A DNA stretch of 64,000 nucleotides from DASQFQ01 sp963730115 (GCA_963730115.1 CAVSQM010000004.1:930001-994000); one strand, 5' to 3'; numbered from the stretch's first letter, positions 34,102 to 41,812 are shown. The notes: generated from the sequence alone by a model not told the origin. Translations and numbers: made by a program.

Positions 34102-34651
34102 TCCTGGTGCGCATCTGCGTGTCACTGAGTGCCCGCTTCTTGGCTCTAGACCACGGGATCTCAGCGCACGGGCGCCGGCGACGTGCCGGCCCGTTCCTGG
34201 CCGCTGCTCACGGGCGGAGCTACTCCGTTTTGGGTCACGGTGCCCGGCGGTAGCACTCTCGGGCCTGTGAGTTCGCGAGGTTAGTGGGCAACCGTCGGCG
34301 GTGGGAGTGGCTGGCGCTGCCGCTGATCGAGTCCTGGACCGCGGTAAACGCCGCCGCCCGCCGCCGACAAACCGCCCTACCGCTGCTGCGTGATTCGCCT
34401 CAACTCGTGGCCGCAGATGCCGACGCATGTACGAGTACAGGGACGTGCTGCACGCCCTGTGCGCAGGCCGACGGCGGCAGCGACGGATGCTGCGACGAGT
34501 GCGAGCACGCGCCCTGGACGGCGCGCTGTGCCCAGGGCCGACGGTGAGGCACTACCGGTGGCCCCGCTTGCGCGGAACCGGCGCGCAGTGCCCCGCGCCC
34601 AAGCAGCGACAGCGTCACCAACCAAAAACCAACCACCGAGGTTCCATTCCA

Positions 34652-34951
34652 GTGAAGCGTTTTCTCATCCTCGCCGCCGTCATCGGCGGCAGCGTCCTCG
34701 CGATCCCGGCGTCGGCATCGGCCGGGATCACCGAGCGACTCGACGCGGCCGATCAGGTCCAGCGCGTGGCGGCTCACCGCTACGGCATCGACCCGATCGC
34801 GTCCTGCCGCCAGATCGGGTCGCGCAAGTTCACCTGCACGATCTTCGACTACGCCAATAGCTGCTCCTACAGCGGCCGCGCGAACGTGCGCAAGAGCGGC
34901 TACTACACCTACCGCGTCACCACGATGCGGGTCCGCAAGTCCTGCTTCTAG
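34652..34951 (+). CDS. Small secreted cysteine-containing protein
   Basis: A 99-residue protein with signal peptide (VKRFLILAAVIGGSVLAIPASASA) and a mature part of about 75 residues with four cysteines (SCRQIGSRKFTCTIFDY, NSCSYSGRANV, VRKSCF), probably two disulfides. GTG 34652 is preceded by GAGGTTCCATTCCA, nearly the same leader as the next gene. Function unknown; it lies between att copies with the PASTA lipoprotein and may be mobile cargo. Confidence 0.65.
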   Translation: MKRFLILAAVIGGSVLAIPASASAGITERLDAADQVQRVAAHRYGIDPIASCRQIGSRKFTCTIFDYANSCSYSGRANVRKSGYYTYRVTTMRVRKSCF

Positions 34952-34962
34952 CCCACCCGCAT

Positions 34963-34988
34963 CCCCGCGCCCGACTGGGCGCGGGGTT
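34963..34988 (+). terminator. Strong hairpin between the two small exported-protein genes
   Basis: CCCCGCGCCC and GGGCGCGGGG pair perfectly over 10 bp around GACT, followed by TT. It lies 12 nt after the stop of the small secreted protein. Confidence 0.7.
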
Positions 34989-35014
34989 CCGACCCACAAA
35001 AGAGGTTCCACCCC

Positions 35015-35533
35015 ATGAAGAAGTTGCTCAAGGCCGCGCTTGCGCTGGCCCTAGTCGGAGCTGCCGCCAGCGGCTGCGGCTCCACCGACGCGACCACCTC
35101 GTCGGACACGGCCGTGGCGGCAGCGGCGACGACGGAGGCGGAGAACGGCTCGGTGTCCAAGGCCGAGCTTGACCGCGCCGTGGACGAGGCCGTGGCCAAG
35201 GCGAAGGCCAAGGCGAAGGCCGCTAAGGCGAAGGCGAAGGCGAAGCGCGAGAAGGCTGCGGCGAAGGTCGATGACGTGATCGAGGACGCCGAGCAGGGCC
35301 AATCCGATGACCAGCGTTCGGTCCCGAACGTGAGCGGGATGGACCACCAGCTCGCGCAGGACACGTTGCAGGCTGCCGGGTTCTACATGCTCGAAGAGGT
35401 TGACTGCTCCGGCCAGGACCGGATGATGCTGTGGGACCGCAACTGGACGGTCGAAACGCAGAAGCCCGCCGCGGGGAGCCAGGCCAGCCTGGACGCCACG
35501 ATTACCCTCTGCGCGGTCAAGGACGGCGAGTAA
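35015..35533 (+). CDS. Lipoprotein with Lys/Ala coiled stretch and PASTA-like domain
   Basis: A 172-residue lipoprotein: signal and lipobox (AAASGC), an acidic Thr/Ala segment, a highly charged helix of AKAKAK repeats (about 60-90), and a C-terminal PASTA-like domain starting VPNVSGMDHQLAQDTLQAAG. PASTA domains bind peptidoglycan; similar small PASTA proteins occur in actinobacterial mobile DNA. ATG 35015 is preceded by AGAGGTTCCACCCC. The low-complexity Lys stretch and the leader repeat set it apart from core genes. Confidence 0.7.
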   Translation: MKKLLKAALALALVGAAASGCGSTDATTSSDTAVAAAATTEAENGSVSKAELDRAVDEAVAKAKAKAKAAKAKAKAKREKAAAKVDDVIEDAEQGQSDDQRSVPNVSGMDHQLAQDTLQAAGFYMLEEVDCSGQDRMMLWDRNWTVETQKPAAGSQASLDATITLCAVKDGE

Positions 35534-35553
35534 CCCTGCCGTCCAGCGGGGTT
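35532..35553 (+). terminator. Hairpin after the PASTA lipoprotein
   Basis: AACCCTGC and GCGGGGTT form an 8-bp stem (one G-T pair) around CGTCCA, overlapping the stop codon region and ending five bases before the att repeat. Confidence 0.5.
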
Positions 35554-35557
35554 CCAG

Positions 35558-35606
<49 letters not shown>

Positions 35607-35622
35607 CGGCTCTGAGGCATAT

Positions 35623-35644
35623 ATTTGGCTCTACAGAGCCAAAT
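35623..35644. repeat. Inverted repeat beside attL
   Basis: ATTTGGCTCT and AGAGCCAAAT are perfect 10-bp arms around AC. Unusually AT-rich for this window; possibly an integrase or excisionase site, or a bidirectional terminator. Confidence 0.55.
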
Positions 35645-35656
35645 CGTGCCCGACGG

Positions 35657-35678
35657 GTCGCCAAAAAGTCGCCAGAAA
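35657..35678. repeat. Tandem 11-bp repeats, possible integrase arm sites
   Basis: GTCGCCAAAAA and GTCGCCAGAAA follow directly, with a third GTCG start. They lie 51 bp inside attL, the position expected for arm-type sites of lambda-like integrases. Confidence 0.4.
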
Positions 35679-35878
35679 GTCGATTCCGCGCCTTTGGGCG
35701 CGGCGACCTCATGTCGCCACGCGCGCTCGCAACCGAGAGCGGGCGCGAGCTCGGCACGCAGACAGACGACCGCGTCTCGTCCGGAGCGGGCATCTATGCC
35801 GAGGTCGCCGAGACGCTTGCTTAGCGCGCGCGAAACGGGAGGCGGGACAGGCGCGCCGGGGCCATGACCGCCGAGGCG

Positions 35879-35906
35879 CGGGCGCCCACAAGATGCGGGC
35901 GCCCGG
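35879..35906 (-). terminator. Hairpin after the first cupin gene
   Basis: CGGGCGCCC and GGGCGCCCG face each other around about 9 nt, just downstream (minus strand) of the cupin stop at 35915. Confidence 0.5.
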
Positions 35907-35914
35907 GCTACTCC

Positions 35915-36301
35915 TCAGGAGGACGCGGACTCCATTTCCTCCATGTTCTTGGTCACGACCTCCATGGTCCGGCCGAGCTGCTCGGTGGGGCTGAACTCGA
36001 CCACCTCGGTGCCGGCGTAGAGGATCGGGGTGTGGCCCGGGCCGACGTAGTACGCGTCGCCGCTCTCGAAGACCTCCTCGGTGTCGCCTGAGCGAAACGC
36101 GACCTTTCCCTTGATCACGTAGCCCATGTGCTCGCATTGGCACTCGTCGTCGGGAAGCCCTTTGAAGAGGGGGGACAGGTCCGCGTCCTGGGTGTAGGTC
36201 TCAAAGCCCACGGTCCAGCCGTCTTCGAAGTGTTCGAAGTGGCCTTCGTAGCCCTCGAGCGTCTCATGCTCGGAAGCCGTTTCCTTCGATGCCTTCGGCA
36301 T
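35915..36301 (-). CDS. Cupin-domain protein
   Basis: A 128-residue small cupin: HMGYVIKGKVAF and GDAYYVGPGHTPIL correspond to the two cupin motifs, with an acidic patch LPDDECQCEHM before motif 1. Activity unknown. ATG 36301 has GGAGG 6 nt upstream. It follows the NTF2-like gene by 75 bp on the same strand and is probably in its MerR-controlled operon. Confidence 0.75.
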   Translation of the reverse strand: MPKASKETASEHETLEGYEGHFEHFEDGWTVGFETYTQDADLSPLFKGLPDDECQCEHMGYVIKGKVAFRSGDTEEVFESGDAYYVGPGHTPILYAGTEVVEFSPTEQLGRTMEVVTKNMEEMESASS

Positions 36302-36376
36302 TGTCTACCTCCGGTTCGGTCGGTTTGGGGGTACTGACGCCTCATGCGTCCTCGGCGCACGCAAGTGGTCGGCTTG

Positions 36377-36745
36377 CTACTTCGGATCGCCTGACAGGAC
36401 TTGACGCTCGCGCACGATGCGAGCGTCCTCGAGCTCGAAGATCCCGTTCGCGACGACCTTGCGGCCGCCCGGGAACTCGCAGGTGACGGTGGCGGCGGCG
36501 CGATGCTCACCCGCAACCATGTTCTCCACCGTCGCCTTGACGCCGGCGGCGGCGCAGTGCTCGAACATGCCCTGGAACATCTCCTTGCCGTGCCGCACGC
36601 GCGGTGCGCTCGGCGGGTTGTCGCGGTCGATCTGGATCAGCTCGACCTCGTCGGCGTACAGCGCGAGCAGGGCGTCAATGTCCCACTTCTCATAGCCGCG
36701 TCTGAACGCCTCGAGATCGAATGATGTGCGGGTCTTGACGGTCAT
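36377..36745 (-). CDS. SnoaL/NTF2-like protein
   Basis: A 122-residue cone-fold protein: FRRGYEKWDIDALLALYADEVEL is the usual opening of SnoaL-like proteins, followed by MFEHCAAAGVKATVENMVAGE and a beta-sheet end. Such proteins are isomerases, hydratases or ligand binders. ATG 36745 is preceded by GAGGAGG. Divergent from MerR across a promoter of MerR type. Confidence 0.75.
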   Translation of the reverse strand: MTVKTRTSFDLEAFRRGYEKWDIDALLALYADEVELIQIDRDNPPSAPRVRHGKEMFQGMFEHCAAAGVKATVENMVAGEHRAAATVTCEFPGGRKVVANGIFELEDARIVRERQVLSGDPK

Positions 36746-36788
36746 CAGGTACCTCCTCGGGTCTTGTCGGTTGGACCGTTCGCGGACT

Positions 36789-36819
36789 ACCATCGGCCTT
36801 GAACCGCGGTTCAAGTCAA
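36789..36819 (-). promoter_or_regulatory. MerR-type promoter with 18-bp palindromic operator
   Basis: On the minus strand TTGACT (36819-36814) and GATGGT (36794-36789) are spaced by 19 bp, the over-long spacer typical of MerR-activated promoters. The perfect palindrome CTTGAACCGCGGTTCAAG (36798-36815) lies in that spacer. Confidence 0.6.
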
Positions 36820-36833
36820 GGGCCTCATTCAGG

Positions 36834-37298
36834 ATGGATGGATTCCCGGAGCTGACGATCGGCGAGGTGGCGCGACGCGCCGGAGTGGCGACGTCCTCGA
36901 TCCGCTACTACGAGCGGATCGGCCTGCTTCCCAAGCCCGATCGGTCGGGAGGCCAGCGGCGCTACGACGCGGAGGTGCTGGGGAAGCTGGGGTTCATCGG
37001 CGTCGCCCAGAGCGCCGGCTTCAAGCTCCGCGAGATCAAGGAGCTGATGGACGGGGCCGACGGCCTCGGCGCGCCCATGCGCTCGCTCTCCAGCCGGAAG
37101 CTCCGCGAAGTCGAGGCTCTCCTCGAGCGCACCAAGGCGATGAAGGGGTGGCTCGAGGTCGCGCAGGAGTGCGGCTGCGTGACCCCTGCGGAGTGCGCCC
37201 TCTTCCCGGCACCGGGCGAGGAGCACCCGGGCGTCGACCTGACACTGCGAGTCGTCCAGGTGGGCGGCAAGGACTGTCGCCGCGCGCCCGCGGCCTGA
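36834..37298 (+). CDS. MerR-family regulator with C-terminal cysteines
   Basis: A 154-residue activator: winged helix TIGEVARRAGVATSSIRYYERIGLL, coiled dimerisation helix, and C-terminal cysteines C113, C115, C121 and C148 (ECGCVTPAEC, GKDCRR). The spacing resembles metal or redox-sensing MerR proteins but not exactly SoxR. It likely untwists the 19-bp-spaced promoter of the NTF2-cupin operon. ATG 36834 starts just after the operator. Confidence 0.82.
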   Translation: MDGFPELTIGEVARRAGVATSSIRYYERIGLLPKPDRSGGQRRYDAEVLGKLGFIGVAQSAGFKLREIKELMDGADGLGAPMRSLSSRKLREVEALLERTKAMKGWLEVAQECGCVTPAECALFPAPGEEHPGVDLTLRVVQVGGKDCRRAPAA

Positions 37299-37408
37299 AC
37301 CCTGCCCACTGCCGCTCGCAGCACCTCATGCTCGGGACGGGTTCCGACGGTCCTGACTGGCGAGCTGCTGGCTCAACATCGGCGACCCGTGGACGCTGAG
37401 ACGACCGT

Positions 37409-37771
37409 TCAGCCCTTGGCGTATTCCTCCGCCGCTCGCTGCTCGAACTCGAACCCGACAAACCGCTCGTCGCCGACGACCCACGCGTCATGTCCGGGCT
37501 CGATGACATACGCCTCGCCCGGGCCGATCTCGACCTCGGTTCCGTCCTCGTGCTGGACGCCTATCCGGCCGGAGTGGGCAACGCCGACGTGGCGAGCCTG
37601 GCAGCTCTCGGTTCCGGCGACGGGCTTGACGCATTCCGACCACCGCCACCCCGGCTCAAACGCGAACCGCCCGACCGTCGTCGCGCCGATGCGCACCACA
37701 TCCACCTGGGTCTTGTCCGGCGTCCGCGTCTCATCAGGCGAATCGAAGTCGCGTGTTTCCACACCAGCCAC
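37409..37771 (-). CDS. Cupin-domain protein
   Basis: A 120-residue cupin: FAFEPGWRWSECVKPVAGTESCQARHVGVAHSG (part: RHVGVAHSGRIGV) and GPGEAYVIEPGHDAWVVGDE are the two motifs. Similar proteins are found near stress or secondary-metabolism genes; activity unknown. GTG 37771 has GAGGAG upstream. The palindrome CGTCAATTGACG (37785-37796) lies 14 nt before the start. Confidence 0.72.
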   Translation of the reverse strand: MAGVETRDFDSPDETRTPDKTQVDVVRIGATTVGRFAFEPGWRWSECVKPVAGTESCQARHVGVAHSGRIGVQHEDGTEVEIGPGEAYVIEPGHDAWVVGDERFVGFEFEQRAAEEYAKG

Positions 37772-37784
37772 GGCAGTCTCCTCT

Positions 37785-37796
37785 CGTCAATTGACG
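37785..37796. promoter_or_regulatory. 12-bp palindrome upstream of a cupin gene
   Basis: CGTCAATTGACG is a perfect palindrome between the cupin start and the DUF4386 remnant, a candidate operator. Confidence 0.4.
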
Positions 37797-37859
37797 GGGG
37801 ACATCCTCGCGCTCGCGAAGGTCGCAGTGCAAGCGAGGTGGCCGGTGCGGTGGCAGCGC

Positions 37860-38343
37860 CGCTTGAATTGGGCGCGGCGGTCGGCTTGTCAGCAGCGTCC
37901 GCTTATGTCGCCACTCGCGTCCTTGATTCGACCGACATCGTCGTCGGCCTCACCAGCCTCCTTGCCGTCGTGACGTTGCGCGAGGACCTGGCGGGAGCCG
38001 CCAACTCGGATCCGGCAACGCTCGACGCGATGGGCAGAGCGCTCGTGGCGATCAAAGACGGGACGTTCCTGCTCGGGCCCGCCTTTCCTGCGCGGGGCTC
38101 GGGAACGGCCTGCTGCTCGGCTACCTGATGTACCGGTCCGGCCTCGTCCCGCAGCGCATGGCCCTGCTGGGCCTCATCGGCGGCCCCCTGAGCGTCGTCG
38201 GGGCGATCTTCGTGCTGTTCGGCGCCTGGGAGCAGACCTCCGCGACTCAGGCCATCCTCACACTCCCGGAGATCGCCTGGGAGGCGTCGCTCGGCATCTA
38301 TCTCATCGTCACAGGGTTCAAGCCTTCTCCCGTCCTCGCCTGA
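37860..38343 (+). pseudogene. DUF4386-family membrane protein remnant
   Basis: The C-terminal half of a DUF4386-type membrane protein: YVATRVLDSTDIVVGL, AVVTLREDLAGAA and ALVAIKDGTFLLGP in one frame, then after a frameshift near 38088 GNGLLLGYLMYRSGLVPQRM, WEASLGIYLIVTGFKPSP in another, ending at 38343. The N-terminal half of the family is missing, and the 5' end is uncertain. It is both truncated and frameshifted. Confidence 0.7.
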
Positions 38344-38491
38344 GAATCGTCCGCAGGGGGCCGGTGGGCGGCCCGGTTCGGCTGAGGGCTAGCTCCCGGC
38401 CAGACGCCTAGCAGACAGCAGCCGCGCCACGCGCGCGGCAACCGCCGTCCACAACGCCCGGCTCTACCGGGACCGACGCTAGACAAGCCGC

Positions 38492-38854
38492 TCAGAAGGT
38501 CGCGACGCGGTCACTCTCGCCAAAGAGCCGCGCCACATCAGGCGGGGTCACCCAGCTGCCGTTGACCTTCTCCAGGTCCTCGTCGTTCGCCCCACGGGCG
38601 ACGGCGCAGCCCTTTCAGACAAACACCGGGACCGCGTGGTCCCGGAGCTTGGCAAGCAGCTCGCGCGCGGGCGGCACGCCCACGCCCTCCAGCGTCTGCA
38701 GGTTGTCGCCCAGCAGCAACTCTGCCGCATCGCCGCCGAGGATGATCGACGTCTCCTGCCCCACCTCGACCGAGCCGTTGGCCGCCAGATGCAGCGGGAT
38801 CGACGCGCGCGTCGCGTCGCCCACGCCCGCGCTGACGAAGTACGTGATCTTCAT
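38492..38854 (-). CDS. DsrE-family protein, candidate selenoprotein with in-frame UGA
   Basis: A DsrE/TusD-like sulfur-relay protein: KITYFVSAGVGDATRAS, LHLAANGSVEVGQ, GVGVPPARELLAKLRDHAVPVFV. At codon 80 the frame has TGA (38617-38615), then continues without a stop for 40 codons: KGCAVARGANDED, VNGSWVTPPDVARLF, ending at 38492. Family members have Cys at this place (VC-x-x-C), so reading TGA as selenocysteine gives UKGC, a redox UxxC. A hairpin follows at the bacterial SECIS distance. If UGA is a plain stop, the product is a 79-residue truncated protein without the reactive residue. ATG 38854 overlaps the rhodanese stop (ATGA). Confidence 0.62.
38584..38603 (-). promoter_or_regulatory. SECIS-like hairpin downstream of the UGA codon
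   Basis: On the minus strand TCGCCC and GGGCGA pair (6 bp), extended by two pairs across a bulged A, around loop GUG. The loop begins 20 nt after the UGA and opens with G, which fits the published bacterial SECIS model (loop 16-37 nt from UGA, G in the first two loop bases). GC-rich DNA forms hairpins easily, so chance is possible. Confidence 0.4.
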
Positions 38855-39336
38855 CGCCGCCCTCCAGTCGGGACCAGGCCACTGAGCATCTCAGACCAAC
38901 GGCGTCCGGTCGAGTATCGCCACGCCGCGCGGCTACTTTGACCGGACAGGGAGCCCCGCGGCCTCCACGCGCGGAATCCGCCGACGACGTCTGTCACCGG
39001 ACACTCCCCGAATCGTCGGACCGTGGCGGCGGCGAGGCTGGATTGATAGCCCTCGTCGCAGATCAGGATCAGCGCGGCATCGCCTCGGGCGAGCTCAGCG
39101 TCGCGGTGAGCGCACGCGGGGTCGAGGCGCCACCCGAGCACGTTGCGGCGCACGAAGTACGCGCCCGGGATCGTGCCGTCAGCGGCACGCTGACGGTCGG
39201 AGCGGATGTCGACCAGCCTCGCGCCGTCGCGCATTGCGGCATCGGCCTCCCGTGGGCTCAAACGGGCGAGCTGACCGCGGGCTGCGGCGAGCAACTGCTC
39301 GACGGTGGTCGGGGAATCGCGCGGCGGGTGGTTCAC
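38851..39336 (-). CDS. Rhodanese-like sulfurtransferase
   Basis: A 161-residue single rhodanese domain: GARLVDIRSDRQRAADG, IPGAYFVRRNVLGW, active-site Cys93 in LICDEGYQSS, and VVGGFRAW. It transfers sulfane sulfur (or possibly selenium) from thiosulfate-like donors. GTG 39336 is the start of the normal domain; a TAGTGT box at 39362-39357 is its likely -10. Its coupling to the DsrE-like gene suggests a small sulfur/selenium relay. Confidence 0.78.
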   Translation of the reverse strand: MNHPPRDSPTTVEQLLAAARGQLARLSPREADAAMRDGARLVDIRSDRQRAADGTIPGAYFVRRNVLGWRLDPACAHRDAELARGDAALILICDEGYQSSLAAATVRRFGECPVTDVVGGFRAWRPRGSLSGQSSRAAWRYSTGRRWSEMLSGLVPTGGRR

Positions 39337-39738
39337 GGGGGGTTCCGTGGCCGGCAACACTACGCCCGCGCGGTGGAGGCTCGCACATGAACCTTCGTGA
39401 GATGGCACTCTGGCGCGCGCCTGCGTCGCCGCGTCGCCGCGTCGCTGACCGCGGCTGTGACGGCGACAGCGGCCGTGACCTATCCGGCCGCCGCTCGCGT
39501 TGGTGCGGTTACGGCGCTGGACACGTCCCGAGAACCGGCCGCGACGAGCAGTCCTGGACCCGATCCGATGCGGCTTCTCAACGGGACGCATGTCCGGGAA
39601 AGGGCATTCTCGGACGCATACGGCCGTCGCTGCCGAGACGGCCGTATGAGGACGGCCATCTCCTGCAGCTCGAGCGCTGTCACGATGTTCAGCAGCATTC
39701 CGGCGGACTTGCGGCGGCTGGTGGCGGCGGCCATGCGC
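39337..39738. other. Intergenic stretch, no gene seen
   Basis: Apart from the TAGTGT promoter of the rhodanese operon, I find no frame with a recognisable protein; overlapping frames are Arg/Ala/Ser-rich shadows. Confidence 0.5.
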
Positions 39739-40557
39739 CTAGGCGGCGAGTTGACTGGTCTTGCGGATCTGCTTGTCGAAGATGGCCGGGGGCACGTAGC
39801 GGCGCAGCTTGCTGACACGGCGAGCGAGGGTTCCGGCCGGGTATCGCAGCCTCGGGCGTGTGTCGGTGGCCGCGGCGACGATGACCTGGCTCACGACCGC
39901 GGGGTCGTCACCGGCCCTCACCGCGGCGGCGGTCAGCACGTCGAAAGCTTCGCGGCGTCGCGCGTACAGCGCAAGCGGCTCATCGACCGCGACGGCGTTC
40001 GCGTCGAACGCAGTGTTGGTGTAGCCGGGCTCGACCAGCAGCACTCGGACCCCATGCTCGCGCACTTCGTGGTCCAGCGACTCGGAGTATCCCTCGATGG
40101 CGTGCTTGGTCGCCGCGTACAAGGCCATGAACGGGGCCGGCACCAAACCCAGGACGGAGCTGACATTGATGATCCGACCGCCGCCCTGCTCGCGCATGTG
40201 CGGCAGCACTGCGCGAGTCATCCGGATCGAGCCGAAAACGTTGGTCTCGAACAGCGCGCGAGCCTGCTCGATCGAGCTCTCCTCCGCAGCGCCGGCGATG
40301 CCGACGCCCGCATTGTTGACCAGGACGTCGATACGGCCGGATCGCTCGAGCACCTCGCGCACCACACCGGCCGCCGATCCATCGTCGGTGACGTCGAGCG
40401 GGAGGAACACCACGCCGCCCCGCTTCTCCCCGGCGGCCGCCCTCCGGCTCGTGCCGTACACGGTGAACCCGGCGCCGACGAGCGCATGCGCGGCCGCCTC
40501 ACCGATCCCCGCCGACGCTCCCGTCACAAGTGCTACGGGTTGTGTTTCGACTGCCAT
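39739..40557 (-). CDS. Short-chain dehydrogenase/reductase
   Basis: A 272-residue classical SDR: TGASAGIG (12-19), NNAG, catalytic Ser in NVSSVLG and YAATK, then the PGYTNTAF substrate loop. It resembles the SDRs often called oxidoreductases of unknown ketone substrates. ATG 40557 has AAGGAG 6 nt upstream. It is divergent from a TetR regulator that probably represses it. Confidence 0.87.
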   Translation of the reverse strand: MAVETQPVALVTGASAGIGEAAAHALVGAGFTVYGTSRRAAAGEKRGGVVFLPLDVTDDGSAAGVVREVLERSGRIDVLVNNAGVGIAGAAEESSIEQARALFETNVFGSIRMTRAVLPHMREQGGGRIINVSSVLGLVPAPFMALYAATKHAIEGYSESLDHEVREHGVRVLLVEPGYTNTAFDANAVAVDEPLALYARRREAFDVLTAAAVRAGDDPAVVSQVIVAAATDTRPRLRYPAGTLARRVSKLRRYVPPAIFDKQIRKTSQLAA

Positions 40558-40572
40558 GACGTCTCCTTCTCG

Positions 40573-40615
40573 ATTACATTACGGTCATAATACATTAGTA
40601 CGGCCGTAATACAAT
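40573..40615. promoter_or_regulatory. Divergent SDR/TetR promoter with palindromic operators
   Basis: TACGGCCGTA (40599-40608) is a perfect palindrome, and ATTACGG (about 40577) pairs with CCGTAAT (40604-40610) as a longer repeat. TACAAT (40610-40615) is a -10 placed 6 nt before ATG 40622. Confidence 0.55.
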
Positions 40616-40621
40616 GGCGGA

Positions 40622-41215
40622 ATGCGCTACCCCAAGGACCAAAAACAGGCGACCAGACAACGCATCCTCGAAGCGGCCGGACGGCGCTTCAAACAAGACG
40701 GCATCGACGGCGCCGGCGTCGCGGCGGTGATGTCCGACGCCGGCCTGACCAACGGCGCCTTCTACGCCCACTTCGCCTCCAAGGAGGATCTCGTCGCCAA
40801 CGTCCTCGCCGAGCAGCTGCGCGTTCAACGCGAGAGCTTCCGCGCCGCGCCCTCCGATCGCGGCGGGCTCGAATCGCTCATCCGCGCCTACCTCTCCCCC
40901 GAGCACCGCGACCAGAGCGCCGACGGCTGCCCCTCCGCCGCGCTGCTCGACGAGATCGTCCGCCGGCCCGCCGGCACAAAGGACGTCTTCACCGACGAAG
41001 TCCTCGCCACCGCCGACGACATCGCCGCCCGCCTGGACCCCACAGACGCCGACGCGGCACGAACCGACGCGCTCACGCTCCTCGGATTCGTGATCGGCAC
41101 CCTCCAGCTGTCCAGGGCGCTGACCGACCGCGACCTGTCCGATCAACTCCTCGCTCACGGGGTGGAGACGGCCTTGAAGCTGCTCGACGACCGCGGGTCG
41201 TCCACGCGGGCGTGA
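40622..41215 (+). CDS. TetR-family regulator
   Basis: A 197-residue repressor: helix-turn-helix VAAVMSDAGLTNGAFYAHFASKEDL (part: AGLTNGAFYAHF) and a C-terminal ligand domain with the TetR_C-type DGCPSAALLDEIVR segment. Leaderless start after TACAAT. It probably binds the ACGGCCGT palindrome and controls itself and the SDR. Confidence 0.87.
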   Translation: MRYPKDQKQATRQRILEAAGRRFKQDGIDGAGVAAVMSDAGLTNGAFYAHFASKEDLVANVLAEQLRVQRESFRAAPSDRGGLESLIRAYLSPEHRDQSADGCPSAALLDEIVRRPAGTKDVFTDEVLATADDIAARLDPTDADAARTDALTLLGFVIGTLQLSRALTDRDLSDQLLAHGVETALKLLDDRGSSTRA

Positions 41216-41284
41216 CGACAGCGCACAGGCGCGCGCCCGCCGCCTCATGAATGGGCGAAGCGGCGGACCGTCGTTAGCGGAAGC

Positions 41285-41473
41285 TCACGCGGCGCGTAGC
41301 GGCCGGAGCTGTCCGGCGCGCCGGTCGGCGCCGAAGGTGTAGATGCCGAGCGCGTCGACGCATTCGAAGATGGTGGGAATCAAGCCCGCGAGCTCGTCCT
41401 CGGCGGACCGACCCGGGGAGTGCATCGAGGCCGAGCTGGGTGTAGATCGCGTTCCAGTAGACGATCCCCTAGT
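41285..41473 (-). pseudogene. Tn3-family transposase C-terminal remnant
   Basis: Two frames together resemble the end of Tn3-type TnpA: IVYWNAIYTQLGLDALPG in one frame and, after an indel, DELAGLIPTIFECVDALGIYTF and AGQLRPLRAA in another. Pattern WN-x-Y, then a P-x-x-F-E segment, then G-x-LRPLR is that of Tn3 transposase C termini. Only about 60 codons remain. Confidence 0.55.
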
Positions 41474-41812
41474 GGGGTGTGTCCGAGAAGGACAATTCCC
41501 GGACGTGACCGGCGCTTCCGCTCCGTTGGGCAAGCAGGCATCTGGGTCGACGCCAACGAAGACGCCTCCTCCGGACGACGAGCGAGCGTCTCGAAGCAGC
41601 GTCGACCCACGCCCGCTCAGGACGACGAGCAGGAGCGCAGGTCGAGACGCCTGCTCCTCGATGAAAGCATCGCTCTCCAGCGATCGGCTTGAGATGAACC
41701 GCACTGCCCGCTTGAACGAAACGGAGCAGCCGTGGACGACTTCTGAACCGCTCAAGAGGCCGAGCCGAGGCGGCGTGGATCGCCTTCGCCGGCCCGGGAG
41801 TCTGAAGAACGC
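41474..41812. other. Degenerate stretch with one copy of a dispersed repeat
   Basis: No intact gene. It contains a 57-bp sequence (41569-41625) repeated at 48951. Confidence 0.5.
41569..41625. repeat. Dispersed repeat copy A
   Basis: About 57 bp starting CTCCGGACGACGAGCGAGCG, roughly 85-90% identical to 48951-49008 with one indel. Both copies are inside the island. Confidence 0.6.

Larger units (their letters stand above)
34011..34651. other. Gene-poor stretch holding the decayed att copy
   Basis: No convincing gene. It contains the FkbM terminator hairpin, a decayed tRNA-Arg 3' fragment (34054-34101), a possible 5' acceptor strand CGGGCGC at 34169-34175, and the leader of the small secreted protein. 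Confidence 0.6.
35607..35914. other. Left arm of the island, no gene
   Basis: No gene is supported. It holds a 10-bp inverted repeat, 11-bp direct repeats and, next to the cupin stop, a GC-rich hairpin. Confidence 0.6.

Noticed and set aside
34284..34547. Plus-strand frame ending in a cysteine-rich peptide (CCTPCAQADGGSDGCCDEC)
   Set aside because: No nearby start or ribosome site, no upstream coding signal, and competing frames overlap; the cysteine spacing alone is not enough.
35657..35682. GTCGCC-type repeats as a CRISPR array or replication iterons
   Set aside because: Only two full units without spacers; no cas or rep gene nearby. Integrase arm sites fit the position better.
38128..38343. 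Independent 71-residue membrane protein
   Set aside because: It matches the C-terminal end of DUF4386 and joins the upstream frame after a frameshift, so it is part of the remnant.
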